Below, piece by piece: positions 1 through 10,132 of a DNA stretch of 64,000 nucleotides. Source of the stretch: Rhyacichthys aspro (taxonomy: Eukaryota > Chordata > Actinopteri > Gobiiformes > Rhyacichthyidae); assembly GCA_036850595.1 (NCBI GenBank), contig CM072158.1:13593422-13657421 (forward strand), in the 5' to 3' direction. Positions within the stretch are counted from its first letter, which is position 1. Every line of letters starts with the position of its first letter. The notes under the pieces were generated by a model. That model searched no databases, was not told the DNA's origin, and was given only the letters and a program-made list of their open reading frames with translations. The position numbers were made by a program, and so were the translations under genes.

Positions 1-2295
1 ACTGTTTTTCAATCCTGGTCTAAATCTCTGTTCACTGTGTTCTCCTCACGTTCTCAGCTCAGGTCTAATACTCTTTACAACACTGGTATCTGCTGTTCTC
101 TCAGTGAGTCGGAGGATTAAAGATCAGGTATTGCAGCAGACACACATTTAGCATCTCGGCCTGGAAAACCTGTGCGTTTAAGACGGCCTCTCGTATGATG
201 CCAGATTTCTGGAGGAAGCATAAAACTTGAGCAGATATGAGCAGATACAAATCACCCGGGACGTATAAATGCACCAGGCAACAGATGTCATTTTAGGTAT
301 GGTAATAAGAAACTAGACGGGAGGATGAGCTGGTGAATGTAAAGTAGTTAGAGGCGGGAGTGTTACCAGGACGAGCAGCAGTGTGAGTGACTGTCACATG
401 ATAAACTCCTCACTGATGGCTTTTGATTGTGGCGTTTAATGTGACAGTACGCTGCCTGTTGCTGCTCTAGTGCAGCTGTGAAAGAGCGTGAAAAAAACAG
501 CACGATGTAAAAGTCAACAATGTTAATAAACCTATTTGTAAAAGCAAAGTTGGGTGGTTCTGGCTCAAGACGGTGAAAACATTTGGTGTAACAAACGTAA
601 TTGGTGCAATGAATCTAAACATGTACATTTTCAACACAAGGTCATCAATATACACTTGGATCAAAGTTAGAGTTCTGAGTTTTGTATGAATAGTTAGAAA
701 AGGAATCTAATTTTCTTCTGTACTGTCTCTATGATAATGATAAATGAAATATTTGCAGACAATCCTGAGATATTCTAGAGCACTGATGACAATAGGATGA
801 AGTGGGTGTTCAAGTTCAATATTTTTAAGTTGGACACATTTGTGACCAAGAGAAAGAAATATCAGAATTGTTTATTTAAATAGAACTTTTGTTGCAGTAG
901 TAGTGCTGTATTTACTTTTTACTTTAACTAGAACTCTAGTCTCTTTTTTCTGTCTTTTGGGCTGGGCTTGTGTTTCAAGCATGACACAATTTATGCGTTT
1001 CATCATTTGGTAAAAAGGACAACAAACCTCAAAATGATACTTCTATACTATTCTTAATACTTTTGGTACTGCTGTAAATTACCTAACTGTTACATCATTC
1101 CTTAAACAATTGACATAAAATCCATAACGTCTAAATTATTAGATTATGAAGCCTCAAAGTCATGTTGATGGATGAAATTGAAGAATAACCCCTCTTTTAT
1201 AGATACCCTGCATCAGGCTAGCCACATATTCCACATTAAGAACAAACCAGCTATATTTTATTGTAACCTCTTGAACTCCATTTGCATAATTGTGTTTTAC
1301 TCAAATCTGTTGTTCCTACTCAAATAATTTCTCAGTATACACGTAGAGTCACAGTATCATATAAGTACACCCCATATACATTACACAGTGGGACAGCTCT
1401 GCCACTCTCATGAGCTCACAACAACCCAATCCTGGCCTGTGCTCTCTCCCACATCAGAGTGACGCAGTGAAGCGGGTCGCCTCCATCTTCACACCATCCA
1501 CTGCTGCTTCTCATTATGCCCTTACACTCTCACTAATAAACCTGGGCATGCAGGGATCAGCCATGCAAACCTAAACGTGAGAAACGCGCCGACGACGCCA
1601 CTGCTGTCACGACCGACGTGTGAAGCACTGTCGAGAGATCTCATCAAACACATGTTATAAAATCTTGAAGACAACACAAGATTTCAACAAAAAGAAATAG
1701 CAGAAGAGGTCATTGAGGTGCTACGAAAAAGGAACTAATGGACGTTAAATCCTGTATGCATGGAGCGTGCAGTGTACGGTTGACGGAACGTACGAGCGCC
1801 GTCCTGTCGCAGTGAGACATGGGAGATGACTCATACAACTGTGACTCATCTCACCGAAGTCGAGCGCCTTCATACGGACTACATACACCCTTACAGTCAT
1901 GCTTAACCTTCACATGAATGATTTATGCTTCCTGATCCTACACATCCCACTAATGAACAGCAGCCGATGTTGACAGTGTTATAAAACTGTCAATTAAATA
2001 GCAAATTTACTTTATAGTCAAGCAACAATTCAATACTGTTCAAGTGAATACCTCATGCTTTACCTATGGCTTCCTGGATTCTTTAGATGAGGTAATTAGC
2101 AATCCATGAACAGAAGTGCAACATTATTTAAGCACCTCACCTCACTAGAAACTATAATGGTTTCCAGAAAACGAAATGCTAAAAAACATGCTCTAAATTT
2201 TCAGTGTAAACAGTGAAGTTCTAATATTTATTCTACTATGATCCTACTACGTAATGAAAGACCAGTCTAAGCTTTGTTTGTTTGCAGATCACAAG
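1..2295. other. Intergenic, left flank
   Basis: No coding exon is recognised. By mammalian gene order the 3' end of dcdc2 would be expected on this side, but I see no doublecortin-like sequence. The stretch 1440-1870 has clustered CpGs and two AP-1 sites and could be regulatory. Confidence 0.4.
1826..1849. promoter_or_regulatory. Paired AP-1-type sites
   Basis: ATGACTCAT at 1826-1834 is a perfect AP-1 palindrome, and GTGACTCAT at 1841-1849 follows 15 bp later in the same orientation. They lie in a CpG-containing block (1440-1870), so a real element is possible. Function is inferred from motif match only. Confidence 0.3.
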
Positions 2296-3586
2296 TTTAT
2301 TTGGTCATAAACACAATGCCAGATCACAATTCTCTTTATTTTTTCCACATTTTTTTTTCCCTCCAAAGTCTGCGTTGTAATCTTCAAACTAACTGAACCA
2401 AAGTGGAGGACCTAATCAGACAGATGGCCTGTAAGGTGCCAGCGCAAATTCCACTCGCCTCAGTGCCTCGCCACTCACTCCCAACTACTCTTTATGCCTT
2501 GAAAAACATGATTGGTGTGAAAATAAAGTAAGAGTGTGTGATGGACCAATCAGAAATAAGCCTTTGTTCAGAGTTGAAAATAGAGCACTTAAAACCCAAC
2601 TGTTGCCTAGAGACACGCGTTGCAGGCAATTACGAGGCCAGATTACAGCGGGGAGAAAATAGGTGATATTGTCAATGGAGTGCAGATGTGTGTGTGAGTG
2701 TGTAGGTGTGTGGGTGAGCCGCTGCATGTGACTGGATTCAGTACGGCACGGTGCAGATATGTGTGAATGTAAAAACAGACTCGTTAATTACACTGTCCTT
2801 TGATTCATGTTCACTAATGAACGTGTTCAAGAACGTACATTTGTCTGTAATATCACACCTCGCCTAATGAACTACAAAGCAGTTACCAAAGATATGCGGA
2901 CATAAAAACATTCCATAAAAATATATAGAGTAAACTATTCTAAACAACTACATATTAGTTGTATTGTATGAGACAAAGAAGGGCTGTCATTTCATAAATC
3001 ACATTTTTTCTGTATCACATATATCTTTTGTATACTTAAAAAATACACAAAATATTTAAAAATAAGAATATTTTCAAAATTAATTTTAAATTATTAGATA
3101 TTGTGTGCAATTTTTAAAATGACTCAAAGACATACAACACACTAAACAATGACCTTTTTTGTGAATCTCATCCCATTCTTTGAATCCATAATTCAAATAC
3201 AACGCCCCTAATTTAGCATCATAACAAATAAGCAGAAGGTATAACCTTGATATTATATTTAGAACCTGCAGTGTCTTGACTCATTTGTTGTTGTAATAAA
3301 ACTAAGGCTGCTGGTACAGACACTAGAAGATGGTGCATTGTAAGATGAGTCACAATGAAGCCTCTGGGCCTTGTTGCTCAACAGCTATTTTGATTCCATT
3401 AAAAAAAAAAAGGATGCTGAAATTGTCACATGGGTGAGTTATAAAAACATCTCTGCAAAATAGACTAACTGTGGTAATTTCAATGTAAACACCACACTAA
3501 TATGATGGTCTTGTCTTATAATAATCTATAATTGAGGTCTTCTATTGGAACAATAGCTTGTACACCATGTCGCACAGTGAACCCTT
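2296..3586 (-). other. nrsn1: Probable nrsn1 3' UTR
   Basis: Downstream of the stop on the minus strand the first AATAAA words I find are at 2340-2335 and 2301-2296, implying a 3' UTR of about 1.25-1.3 kb. The stretch is AT-rich with no open frame of note, which fits a 3' UTR. An earlier variant signal could have been missed. Confidence 0.35.
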
Positions 3587-4000
3587 TTAAGAAGCAGGCT
3601 GCACATTTTCCACTTTAGACAGTGTGACGGGTATTTTTTTCTCTTCTATACCTGGCGGCTTGGTGACCACATCCCCTGCATCGCTAAAGCCCTTCCATTT
3701 GGACGCCCACTCTCCTCTGCCTTCCCCATTTCCTTCTCTGTTAAACAGCCTGTGCTTCCAGTCGGCCCGGGGCAGGACCCACACCACCGCCCCCATGGCT
3801 GCCAGGGCCAAGCCCAGACAGGTAAGCCCGATCCCAGCCGCTCTGCTCTGGTGCAGGCCCCGGTTGAAGTTAATGGCCTGAGTATCCACAAAGAACAGGT
3901 CTCCTTCCCCAAAAGACTCAATTTTATGAGGAGTGGAGTATCCAACAGAAAGGCTGGCGGTTCCTGCCGTTAAGAGTAGGAGACCCAGGGCCAAGGACAC
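3587..4000 (-). CDS. nrsn1: nrsn1 coding exon 3 (terminal)
   Basis: The exon follows the acceptor CTCTGCAG at the 4001 side and opens in phase 0 with GTG-TCC. It encodes 137 residues and the TAA stop at 3589-3587. It holds both membrane segments, the intervening KIESFGEGDLFFVDT loop and the C-terminal PVTLSKVENVQP motif. The spacing from the Trp-Lys of exon 2 to the KIE motif is the same as I recall for the human protein, which supports the splice join. Confidence 0.93.
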   Translation of the reverse strand: MSLALGLLLLTAGTASLSVGYSTPHKIESFGEGDLFFVDTQAINFNRGLHQSRAAGIGLTCLGLALAAMGAVVWVLPRADWKHRLFNREGNGEGRGEWASKWKGFSDAGDVVTKPPGIEEKKIPVTLSKVENVQPAS

Positions 4001-5726
4001 CTGCAGAGTGGAGACACAACCCGCATTTTTAAACCCGTTTCAGAAAAGCGTTTATATATTTTTTAGAATCAAGAGAGCCAACATTTAGTGTGACCTAGGG
4101 TTGGTTAATATTTCCTAACATCAATAACATCATCAACTTTTTATTTTGTTTGTATAATGCTTTGTGCTTTAAATGAACTGAACACACAATGTAACTTTTT
4201 AAAGTTGGCAATTTTCAGTTGATATGAGATCCATACACCTCCCTTTATTATTAAAACTATAATTGGCAAGGTTCTGAATGTTGATGTTGATTATATTGAT
4301 ATTAATGGCACAGTCCTCGTGTGAATTGCAATAAACCAGGGTCTTTACGTATGGGGCAGAGGATAGAAAACAAATTTTGAAATTTTGAAATAAATAATGA
4401 GTTCCCTCTTGCTTATTTTACAGTAGAGAATCCTCTTTGTGTAGCATATTCACTTCTTGTTAGAAAAAGGTCATGCAGTTGTTTATTTGGTGGGAAAAAC
4501 ATCCTAATTGCCAAATGTGCAGGTGGCTGACATGCACAAACCCATCTGTACAAATATCACCACACCACTGTTTGTGGTTCATCCTGCAGAGACAGCACTC
4601 TAAACTGCACTGTGCGCACAAATTTCCTATCAGCCCATTTCCTATTACAGCATCCAGGTGTAGCTCATTGCCACCAGGTGTATTACTGGCCACGAACATG
4701 TGTATCATCATGTCTTTGCAGCAAGACAATGGGCAATTGGATAACGCAAACTAGGAACATAAATCCTATTCCTTTCTCGGATCTTGTCATGGTCTTTGAA
4801 GCTAATATTGTGAACTCTCCATGGTCCTGAAGCTACCCGCATGTGCTGTGTCCACAAAACAGTACCTGAATACAAGGTGTGGTGCAGATGGGCTCTTTAC
4901 TAAGTTTCAGAATGACTGACTTTCAATCTATATTTGTTATTCCTTTAGGTGTGTTCCTTCACTGAACAAGATTTGAGGTTAATAACAGGCTATTCAAATA
5001 ATCCCATTATGATCATGTCCCGCAATCACATTATAATTATTGCCTGCTAATACGTTCTGCCTGTTAGCATCAATTACAAAAGCTGTAGTTATTTCTCTGC
5101 GTAAGCTTGGAACAGTACTACTTCACACTTTTAGATTTCTGACCATTTCCCAAATAGACTAATCAAATTCTGAAATTTTAACAGCCCATTGCAAAGATAT
5201 AGTGGTGCGTTACAGCTTTACTGTCTATGGTCTCGTTGTATAGGAGCAAATAACATCGTGTTATGTTTATAGGATTCCAAATGTGAATTCTGAATTAGCA
5301 TTGTCACGATGCTGGTGATTAAAATGTATGTATTTGTACATAGAAAGTGAACATGCCTTCCAGATAGCTGAGTTCCACCACAGGGTTGATCTCTGGCTCT
5401 GGACGAACCCTTGATCCTCCAGGTTCCTCTGCCACATAGTGGAGGAGCACTCCTCATAGAACTGGTGCAGATAGGAACGGACCCCAAACTGTAGACAGCT
5501 GGAACCTGCCTGTGAAGCAGAAACAGGTTATATATCTTCACCAGGAAGGTATCTGTCTGTTGGTTTAGAGGATTAACACTGGTTGTTTGTGGTGCCAGTC
5601 AGAACAGTAAGTTCAGAATGTATAGGCGGTTCATTCTTTATATTTGTGAATTCATGCAGAGCTTACCTCACTGCCGGAGGATTCCCCTCCCGAGCCAGAG
5701 ACACAGGCATTGGAGCACAGCGCCAT
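3587..5726 (-). CDS. nrsn1: Neurensin-1, complete coding region in three exons
   Basis: Joining 5726-5667, 5509-5357 and 4000-3587 gives one open frame of 20+51+137 = 208 residues ending in TAA; human NRSN1 is about 195. Recognisable family blocks are the Cys-containing N-terminus (MALCSNAC), FGVRSYLHQFYEECSS, a Trp-rich stretch ending in AIWK, a first membrane segment at about residues 72-93, HKIESFGEGDLFFVDTQAI after it, a second membrane segment at about 123-148, and the C-terminal signature IPVTLSKVENVQP. That C-terminus favours neurensin-1 over neurensin-2. Neurensins are neuron-enriched two-pass proteins of small vesicles, linked to neurite growth and vesicle transport. The region between the second membrane segment and the C-terminal signature is Gly/Glu/Lys-rich and appears longer than in mammals. 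The gene is compact (2.1 kb from ATG to stop). Introns are phase 0; the second has a GC donor. Confidence 0.93.
4001..5356 (-). other. nrsn1: nrsn1 intron 2 (GC-AG type)
   Basis: This 1356-bp intron lies between coding exons 2 and 3. Its 5' end reads GCATGT instead of GT, and its 3' end is the standard CTCTGCAG. Inside it I see only AT-rich unique sequence and no coding or repeat feature. Short open frames at 4460-4830 on both strands have no family resemblance. Confidence 0.8.
5357..5509 (-). CDS. nrsn1: nrsn1 coding exon 2
   Basis: The exon has 153 bases and 51 codons. The acceptor is TTCACAG at the 5510 end, giving a 157-bp intron 1. It encodes the most conserved neurensin block (GVRSYLHQFYEEC) and ends at Trp-Lys just before the first membrane segment. 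The exon ends AAG|GCATGT at 5357/5356. GT dinucleotides 4 and 17 bases downstream would break the frame with exon 3, so the GC donor is preferred. Confidence 0.9.
5510..5666 (-). other. nrsn1: nrsn1 intron 1
   Basis: This 157-bp phase-0 intron has GTAAGC at its 5' end and a pyrimidine tract ending TTCACAG at its 3' end. Its short length is typical of compact fish introns. Confidence 0.85.
5667..5726 (-). CDS. nrsn1: nrsn1 coding exon 1
   Basis: Sixty bases encode the first 20 residues, from ATG at 5726-5724 to GAG at 5669-5667. The start has G at -3 and G at +4, a good vertebrate context. The donor directly after the exon is GAG|GTAAGC (5666-5661), in phase 0. The encoded start with Cys-Ser-Asn-x-Cys matches the Cys-Ser-Asn-Val-Cys region of mammalian neurensin-1, which supports this ATG over any other. 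Confidence 0.9.
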
Positions 5727-5749
5727 CTCACCTCAAGCACCTTGTACAC
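5727..5749 (-). other. nrsn1: nrsn1 5' UTR segment ahead of the ATG
   Basis: Reading on the minus strand, TTTACTGCAG ends at 5750. It is a plausible acceptor, so the coding exon could start at 5749 with 23 untranslated bases before the ATG. That would require a separate untranslated exon upstream, for which 7253-7370 is a candidate. The acceptor is inferred, not proven. Confidence 0.5.
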
Positions 5750-7089
5750 CTGCAGTAAATATCAAAATGTATCATGTTGAGTAGATAACACATAAGCAAA
5801 CACCTGGAGGAATTGATTCTTATATATCAGCAGCCAGTCTAGTGCAAGACGAACATTGTTTATCTCCTGAATATGGATTTCCTTAATAAAAGCTTTCCTT
5901 CAGAGACATGTCATAAATCCTGCCTGTGTCGACGAAGTGCCCGTGTTATTGTCACCTGAAAGATTGAAGGCTACTGTGGCCTGCTGAGCCTCTATTACCC
6001 GCCCACGCATGACTCACTCATACACAACCGCTTACCAAACGTATATGATCCCATACGCAAACACACAAATGTCCGTCAGCTGTTTTTCTACTCGGGCTCT
6101 TTGATTGATTCCTTTCATTCTCTGTGTCCAAACTGTTTCAAACAGGCCACACATCCAGAAGTGTAATCTAACCTGGCTTCAATCTAGAAAACTGCCACGA
6201 ATCTACCATCCATCATCTTAAGGAAGACTGGAGTCAGGGCTTGTGATAAATGTATCCTTTTATTGTGAAAGTCAAAGAGTGTAATATAAGACTGAAGCTC
6301 AGGAATAATCAGTAAAGTACTATTATGGCGAGTGGTATGTATTTTTGAATGAAGAAATGTTTTTTCCACTGACAAAAGGCAGATAGGTTAGTGATAATTA
6401 CATACAAGCAGGTGACTAATTAAAACAGAGGGAAGGTGAGTTGTAGGGTGATAATGCATGAGTATTAATAATGCAATATAACCCTGTGACACAAAGAATG
6501 GCACAATCCCACACAATGTAAACATTCATTTTAAAAGCTGTACAAATGCTAATGTTATTAAAATGGATCATTTGACACTTCATTGTTAAGGAAAGACTAC
6601 ATCCATTGACACAATTAATTGAAATCTATATTTTAGCTTTCATCTGAGGCGTGTTCCTATAAATGTGTGGGTTTTCCACTTGAACTCTTAGACAACAACC
6701 GTTTAAATTTGTGATTTAAAATGAAAAACATGGCTTTAAATTTGCCGGAAGTGAGTTACAATGGCAACAGATGGAAAATGATGAATCCAGGTAAGATAAA
6801 GTAATCTACTGTTTCAAAATTGGTTTAAAGGCTGTAGGAAGGCAACCGTTCTTCTTTTACTCAAACATGTTGTAATAATTAAAGATCTTATCCTAAGACT
6901 GTCAGTTTGATTTAGACAGCGCATTTGATGATCATTATTTTTGTTTGTATGACAAGGGGAAGACTTGGAGTGTCTACAGGTGGCTGTTCTATCCTCCTCA
7001 ACATGATTCATCGTTGCCTTATCTTTTACAGACTGGTTAAAACGATATTCAACGTCACATTATGATTTGATATCGATAACTATCTCTTT
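5750..7089 (-). other. Probable nrsn1 5' intron, no other gene
   Basis: AT-rich unique sequence lies between the coding start of nrsn1 and the CpG-rich block. Nothing coding or repetitive is seen. If the promoter proposal is right, this is the first, untranslated-region intron. Confidence 0.4.
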
Positions 7090-7380
7090 CCAGTCGGATC
7101 GACGCTATGGCCGGTGACAGTGAGTCATCGCGGCCACCCAGCCTCTGTGTCACTCACAAACCCTATCTCTTTTTCTGCGCTCTGCCCGCTTTTGGATCCT
7201 TTTTTTCACCAGAACTGAGTCTAGCATTGTTTAAAAGGACTGGAGGTCTTACCCCTGGCCGGAGTGTTGGCCCTTCTCACAGGGAATCCATGAGCTATCG
7301 GAGCGATGGACGTTCAACGCTGCTGCTGATGTGAATCAGACGAACAGACGCACTGAGCATGCGCGACAAGCGAGGGGAAA
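7090..7380 (-). promoter_or_regulatory. nrsn1: Candidate nrsn1 promoter and untranslated first exon
   Basis: This block has many CpGs in an otherwise CpG-poor neighbourhood. It contains GAGCATGCGCGAC at 7355-7367, close to the NRF1 motif, and lies 1.5 kb upstream of the nrsn1 ATG. On the minus strand CCAGGG|GTAAGA places a donor after position 7253, so an untranslated exon of roughly 7253-7370 could splice to the acceptor at 5750. A plus-strand open frame (7107-7334) overlaps but resembles nothing. Alternatives are a bidirectional promoter or an unrelated CpG-rich element. Confidence 0.45.
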
Positions 7381-7426
7381 AAACAAAAACAGCTCAGCTC
7401 TGAGTCAGCCACCAAAACAATCTGTG

Positions 7427-8030
7427 CACTGGTGTCAAACTCAAAGTGGTGAGGGGCCGGGATAGTTAATAAGAATCCTTTCAGGGGTTGAAGATGGTGA
7501 CACTTACGAAGCTTTTTATTTCATTTTGAGTGTGAGATTTCATCTTCATTTGAACCTTACAAAAGTTATCTTTAACATTAATTTTCTCCTTTTAATGGGA
7601 TCTGGTTTTAGATGGATTTGCAAAGGTTTCATTTGGATTTGAACAGGTTTTAGTTGGATTTGAACAGGTTTTAGATGGATTTGAACATGTTTTATTTGGA
7701 TTTGAACAAGTTTTAGCTGGATTTGAACAGGCTTTAGCTGGATTTGAACAGGTTTTAGCTGGATTTGAACAGGTTTTAGATACATTTGAACAGGTTTTAG
7801 TTGGATTTAAAACAGTTTTATTTGGATTTGAGCATATTGCATTTATCTTAGTGCCAAAAATTGGCTTAAGATTTCATAAACAAATAAAATTAATGAAATC
7901 CAACTAAAACCTGTTCAAATCCAGTTAAAACATAGTGCCAATAATATCACCTACTAAATGCATTGAAGGGCCACATAAAACATTTCAAAGGGCTGCATTT
8001 GGCCCCTGGGTCTTGAGTTTGACACGTGTG
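7427..8030. mobile_element. hAT-type non-autonomous foldback element, copy 1
   Basis: The ends read CACTGGTGTCAAACTCAA and, inverted, CACACGTGTCAAACTCAA, the TGTCAAACTC terminal inverted repeat of hAT-type elements. Next to the right end is the GGCCACAT...GGCTGCATTTGGCCCC sequence typical of this class. The inside holds a 21-bp tandem array (7602-7833) and one inverted copy of the array unit (7899-7931), so the element can fold back. No transposase frame is present. The flanking octamers (AATCTGTG left, CTTTAGAG right) do not match, so the target duplication has decayed. The copy at 46753-47208 is clearly related. Confidence 0.85.
7602..7833. repeat. 21-bp minisatellite inside hAT copy 1
   Basis: About eleven imperfect units of GGATTTGAACAGGTTTTAG plus two variable bases (TT, AT or CT) run head to tail. 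Because 21 is divisible by three, the minus strand stays open over 7785-7546 and would read Lys-Pro-Val-Gln-Ile-Gln-Leu repeatedly. This frame is a by-product of the array, not a gene. Confidence 0.9.
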
Positions 8031-9899
8031 CTTTAGAGAGAAGTAAAGAAAAGTTGATAAGTAAATGTATTTTACAGACCTTACATTTTAATTAATACCA
8101 GGAAGCTAAATAGCGTTACTCGGAAATTGAAGTTGTTGATCCTTTGACAGTTTTACGCTTGTATCCTTGTTGGGTTTACAACTAAACAAACTATTGGTAA
8201 TTTTGGTTATTTTCTGTTTCTATTCAAAAGCCTCTTCCTTCCTGGACTATAAAATACCATTTTTTCCATAAAAACTCCTTTGTTTAAAGACAGACAAAAA
8301 AGAGTAATTAATAAGTATTAAGAGAGGGGGCTGTGATGTTGTCTTTGTGAATCTGATTCTATATCATATGTTACAAGATGAGTGACAATTCATCATCATC
8401 AGATATGTTGTAAAATTATATTTAATTTGTAGTAAACTGGTGCTCATACTCATAGGTGTTGCACTCAAAGTTTTCCACGATACATCAAATTTGAAAAGTT
8501 GGTAATGACCCCAAAAATGAAATAAAATAAAGTGTAAAATATGATCCCAGGACTTTATTTGTGATCCATTTCTATAGATTTTTTCCTGTCTCTCCCTTTC
8601 TAGGTTAAAAAATATTGAGAGAGAAAATCCTTTACTACAATGGATTATAGTATGAACCTCTTGAAAAGTCATTATTAGTTGCTCCATATTCTCTCCTCCC
8701 TGAAGGAACAGTGAGAGGTTTATAGCAGTGCCAGATTAAGCTGCCTATATATTTACTGTTGTGGGAGCCCAGTGTGCTGGCAGTTATTCAGCCGGGATGA
8801 GCTGTTTGGAAGATCCCTGTGGGCAGATTCTCCACCTGTCCAGATATTAGACCTTTGATGTGTGTTGAGTCTCAGGGCTGTTTGCTGTTTAGCCACAGGT
8901 GATTTGGAATTGGTCTGAACTTTTAACAAGAGACTTCACACTGAACCTCGTCTCAAACTGTCTCTGTGTAACAAAGTGCTTTGCCAAAAGTGACCTTTAC
9001 TTGAAGGTGACATCCATTATGAATCAGTTCATCTCGCTGCCACAATGTGGTGAAACATGTCTATTTCACTGTTTAGCCAGAGATTTACCTTTACAGAGTT
9101 CAGTATTATAACGCATTTCTTATTTTCTTAATGCTACAACAATCTTAAAAAGTGTGTCATTGACTTAAAATGCAAAGGGCAGTTTTGTTTTTGATAAATA
9201 CTGCTTCGATAAGGCTGATGTTAAATCAATTTATTTTCTTTTATGGGAGCTCAAAGGTGTAATTGTTGCATTTCCATAAATGTAATTATTAATATTTTTT
9301 AGGGGGGGAAAATAAATTAAGCAAACAAACAAAGGCGGGAAGGTTGGAAAAAGAAAGCAGTTGTTAAAGCAAAATAACAGTGAAAAGTGCTGCTATATCA
9401 AACAACAGTCTTTAGGTCCTGCCACTGTGAGTACGAACCGCACTGTGTTGTATTTAAACCAATACGTCTTGTTGTCTATCAGTTACCAACATAAAAACCC
9501 ATGTCAGTAAGGCATGGTTTGGTACATGTAACCCCTGAACTATGTCCACAGAGCAGTGTCTGCAAAGTAAGCAGTATAAATAATAATGAAATAAATAATA
9601 ATGGTTATAAATCTTTAAACAATAGACTGTTCCCGGTTTATTCACAGTTTTCTGAACATTAAATTCAGAGAGTCGTGCTGATTTTCAACATTTTAATTCA
9701 AGAGCTGTACAACAGAAACAGCTTTAGTTACTTATTTTACTTGTTAGTTTGCTAATAAACTAGACCTGTATTTATTGATTGATTGATTTGAATTATGACT
9801 GAATGAATTATTTTAAATATGAAGCTTAATTTGTAACATTTCTGTTTAATGTTTTTCCTTTTTGTTTAGGACCACTCTGATGGAACCAGAGGCAAATGT
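8031..9899. other. Intergenic, no feature recognised
   Basis: AT-rich unique sequence. The open frames at 8364-8687 and 8899-9111 show no family resemblance and no supporting splice signals. Confidence 0.4.
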
Positions 9900-9990
9900 G
9901 TTACCAAAAGCCGTGCACTTTTTGGAGACCCTTTTTGACCCATATTGACCTGGTCTGTACCGTACCGCTCCAGTGAAAATGGCCCTAAAT
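9900..9990. repeat. Possible DNA-element end fragment
   Basis: GGTCTGTACCGTACCGCTCC followed by AGTGAAAATGGCCC resembles the end of fish miniature transposons whose termini carry GTACCGTACC and 'GGAAACGGC'-like sequence. No partner inverted repeat was found, so this is a weak call. Confidence 0.25.
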
Positions 9991-10072
9991 TGTACAGTTT
10001 ACTTCAGCAATTGACCACATGTCTTCCTTTGTATTACTGCTCTTCTTTTAGCTGAAATGAAATGGTACAACA

Positions 10073-10132
10073 GGGTGGTACAGTGGTTAGCACCTTTGGT
10101 AGTGAGCATGTGGGTTCAAGACGTGCCCAGGT
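10073..10132 (+). repeat. tRNA-like dispersed repeat, 5' fragment
   Basis: GGGTGGTACAGTGGTTAGCA followed within 30 bp by GTGGGTTCAAGAC matches the head of a common fish dispersed repeat. The repeat's A-box-like (GTGGTTAGCAC) and B-box-like (GGGTTCGATTCC) words suggest a tRNA-derived SINE. The same head is seen at 42015 and, inverted, at 61130. Confidence 0.55.

Noticed and set aside
1..2295. Possible 3' exons of dcdc2, expected here by mammalian gene order
   Set aside because: No doublecortin-domain or recognisable DCDC2 sequence was found in any frame; only synteny would suggest it.
7546..7785. Minus-strand open frame encoding a heptapeptide repeat (KPVQIQL)
   Set aside because: It is the translation of a 21-bp tandem array inside an hAT element. 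The openness follows from 21 being a multiple of three, with no start context or conserved domain.
10073..10132. A tRNA gene suggested by A-box- and B-box-like words
   Set aside because: The spacing and missing cloverleaf stems, plus sibling copies at 42015 and 61130, show a tRNA-derived dispersed repeat instead.
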